Shown here in pieces: positions 30,100 to 30,900 of a DNA stretch of 30,900 nucleotides (positions within the stretch are counted from its first letter, which is position 1; every line of letters begins with the position of its first letter). Both the position numbers and the translations under genes were made by a program. Below the pieces are notes generated by a model that was not told the DNA's origin, did no database searches, and was given only the letters and a program-made list of their open reading frames with translations. The stretch is from an uncultured Oscillospiraceae bacterium (GTDB lineage: Bacteria; Bacillota; Clostridia; Oscillospirales; Ruminococcaceae). Where the stretch lies: positions 1 to 30,900 of the forward strand of contig USBI01000018.1 of the NCBI GenBank assembly GCA_900552945.1, written 5' to 3'.

Positions 30100-30834
30100 A
30101 TGAAACAGATTTATGTTGTCGGAATCGGGCCGGGCCATCCGGATGGGATGACCTTTGAAGCACGCCGTGCGCTGGAGTGTTCCGATGTGCTTTGCGGCTA
30201 TACCGTTTATGTAGACTTGATCAAAGACAGTTTTCCGGAAAAAGAGGCGCTCTCCACCCCTATGAAGCAGGAGATCGCCCGCTGCCGTGCGGCGCTGGAG
30301 CTTGCGAACAGCGGCAGGACCGTTGCCATGGTGTGCAGCGGAGACGCCGGCGTTTACGGCATGGCTTGCCTGATTTTGAAGCTGGGCGAGGAGTACCCGG
30401 ACGTTGCGGTCGAGGTCGTGCCCGGTGTGACTGCTGCACTTTCCGGCGCGGCGGTGCTCGGCGCTCCGCTTTCGCACGATTTCGCGTTAATTTCGCTCAG
30501 CGACCTGCTCACCCCGTGGGAGATGATTGAAAAACGTCTGGATGCCGCCGCCTCGGCGGATTTTGTGCTCTGCTTATATAATCCATCCAGCAAAAAACGA
30601 GCGGATTACTTAAAGCGCGCCTGCGATATTGTTCTGCGCCACCGCGCGCCGGAAACGGTTTGCGGATATGTGCGCAGCATTGGTCGGGAAGGGCAGGAAA
30701 GCCGCGTGCTGAGCCTTGCTGAACTGCGTGAGACCCCGGCGGATATGTTCACCACCGTTTTCATCGGTTCCAGCACCACAGAAATCCTTTCCGGCCGGAT
30801 GGTCACCCCGCGCGGCTATGAGAAAAAGCTATGA
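30100..30834 (+). CDS. cbiH: Cobalt-precorrin-3B C17-methyltransferase CbiH
   Basis: A 244-residue SAM-dependent methylase that methylates C17 and drives ring contraction of cobalt-precorrin-3. The motifs are VVGIGPGHPDGMTFEARRAL, CGYTVYVDLI, CSGDAGVYGMACL and LYNPSSKKRADYL. It is complete and ends within the window. The SD AGGAG overlaps the cbiG stop, and the last 4 bases overlap the next start (ATGA). Confidence 0.95.
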   Translation: MKQIYVVGIGPGHPDGMTFEARRALECSDVLCGYTVYVDLIKDSFPEKEALSTPMKQEIARCRAALELANSGRTVAMVCSGDAGVYGMACLILKLGEEYPDVAVEVVPGVTAALSGAAVLGAPLSHDFALISLSDLLTPWEMIEKRLDAAASADFVLCLYNPSSKKRADYLKRACDIVLRHRAPETVCGYVRSIGREGQESRVLSLAELRETPADMFTTVFIGSSTTEILSGRMVTPRGYEKKL

Positions 30835-30864
30835 AAAAGGTCATACTGTTCGGCGGTACATCGG
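30831..30864 (+). CDS. cbiJ: Probable cobalt-precorrin-6A reductase, first residues (cut by adapter)
   Basis: ATG 30831 overlaps the cbiH stop. The 11 complete codons read MKKVILFGGTS, the Rossmann-like start expected for CbiJ/CobK, which reduces precorrin-6A and is often next after cbiH. The adapter starts at 30865, so the rest is missing. The call rests on position and this short motif. Confidence 0.55.
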
Positions 30865-30900
30865 CTGTCTCTTATACACATCTGACGCTGCCGACGAATA
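30865..30900 (-). other. Nextera Tn5 Read 1 adapter, reverse complement, plus 3 bases (artefact)
   Basis: CTGTCTCTTATACACATCT begins the reverse complement of the same adapter as at the left end, running through CGACGA at 30897. The final ATA (30898-30900) could be the first bases of an index. This is library sequence. Confidence 0.97.

Noticed and set aside
1..30900. Inverted repeat joining both window ends (like terminal repeats of a mobile element)
   Set aside because: Both copies are Nextera adapter sequence, not genome.
1..30900. CRISPR arrays, IS elements, tRNA or rRNA genes, phage or defence genes
   Set aside because: None recognised on either strand.

Overview
The window looks like one contig from a low-to-mid GC Firmicute of class Clostridia, probably in the Oscillospirales/Ruminococcaceae area. 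This rests on gene content (spore germination gene ypeB, a SpoIID-family protein, sortase B, LexA/DinR, ydbST-like PH-domain proteins, anaerobic cobalamin synthesis, L-lactate dehydrogenase, desulfoferrodoxin) and on strong AGGAGG-type ribosome binding sites. The taxonomic call is an inference. The first 32 and last 36 bases are Nextera (Tn5 Read 1) adapter sequence, so the biological sequence is about 33..30864, and the genes at both ends (ypeB and a cbiJ-like gene) are cut by adapter.

Layout. (1) 33-337, minus: N-terminus of ypeB. (2) 482-6432, plus: a five-gene run iscS/nifS - thiI - cinA - srtB - SpoIID-like lipoprotein, closed by an intrinsic terminator. (3) 6697-9134: a small sigma-region-4-like regulator (minus) facing away from a YdbS/YdbT-type PH-domain membrane pair (plus), with back-to-back promoters between them. 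(4) 9235-9816, plus: lexA with its own promoter and terminator. (5) 10011-11311, minus: two tandem TrkA-type RCK proteins. (6) 11438-16793, minus: a complete oligopeptide/dipeptide ABC transporter operon (permease, permease, binding lipoprotein, two ATPases) with a leader that carries a strong intrinsic terminator and a possible 60-codon leader ORF. (7) 17165-18559, minus: ldh and desulfoferrodoxin. (8) 18809-25171, plus: hemA - precorrin-2 dehydrogenase - hemC - cobA/hemD fusion - hemB - hemL, making precorrin-2/sirohydrochlorin from glutamyl-tRNA. (9) 25337-25510: a cobalamin riboswitch with a downstream terminator, followed by cbiK - cbiD - cbiL - cbiF - cbiG - cbiH - cbiJ (cut), the early anaerobic corrin-ring pathway.

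How it works together. The hem operon supplies uroporphyrinogen III and precorrin-2, which the dehydrogenase oxidises to sirohydrochlorin. CbiK inserts cobalt, and CbiL, CbiH, CbiF, CbiG, CbiD and CbiJ methylate, contract and reduce the ring. B12 feedback acts on the cbi half through the riboswitch, while the hem half has its own promoter. cbiC, cbiE, cbiT and cbiA are not in the window. No mobile element, CRISPR array, rRNA or tRNA was seen. I found no clearly novel system. The most interesting loci are the ABC-operon leader, the sortase B/SpoIID-like lipoprotein pair, and the sigma4-like regulator/PH-domain divergon.
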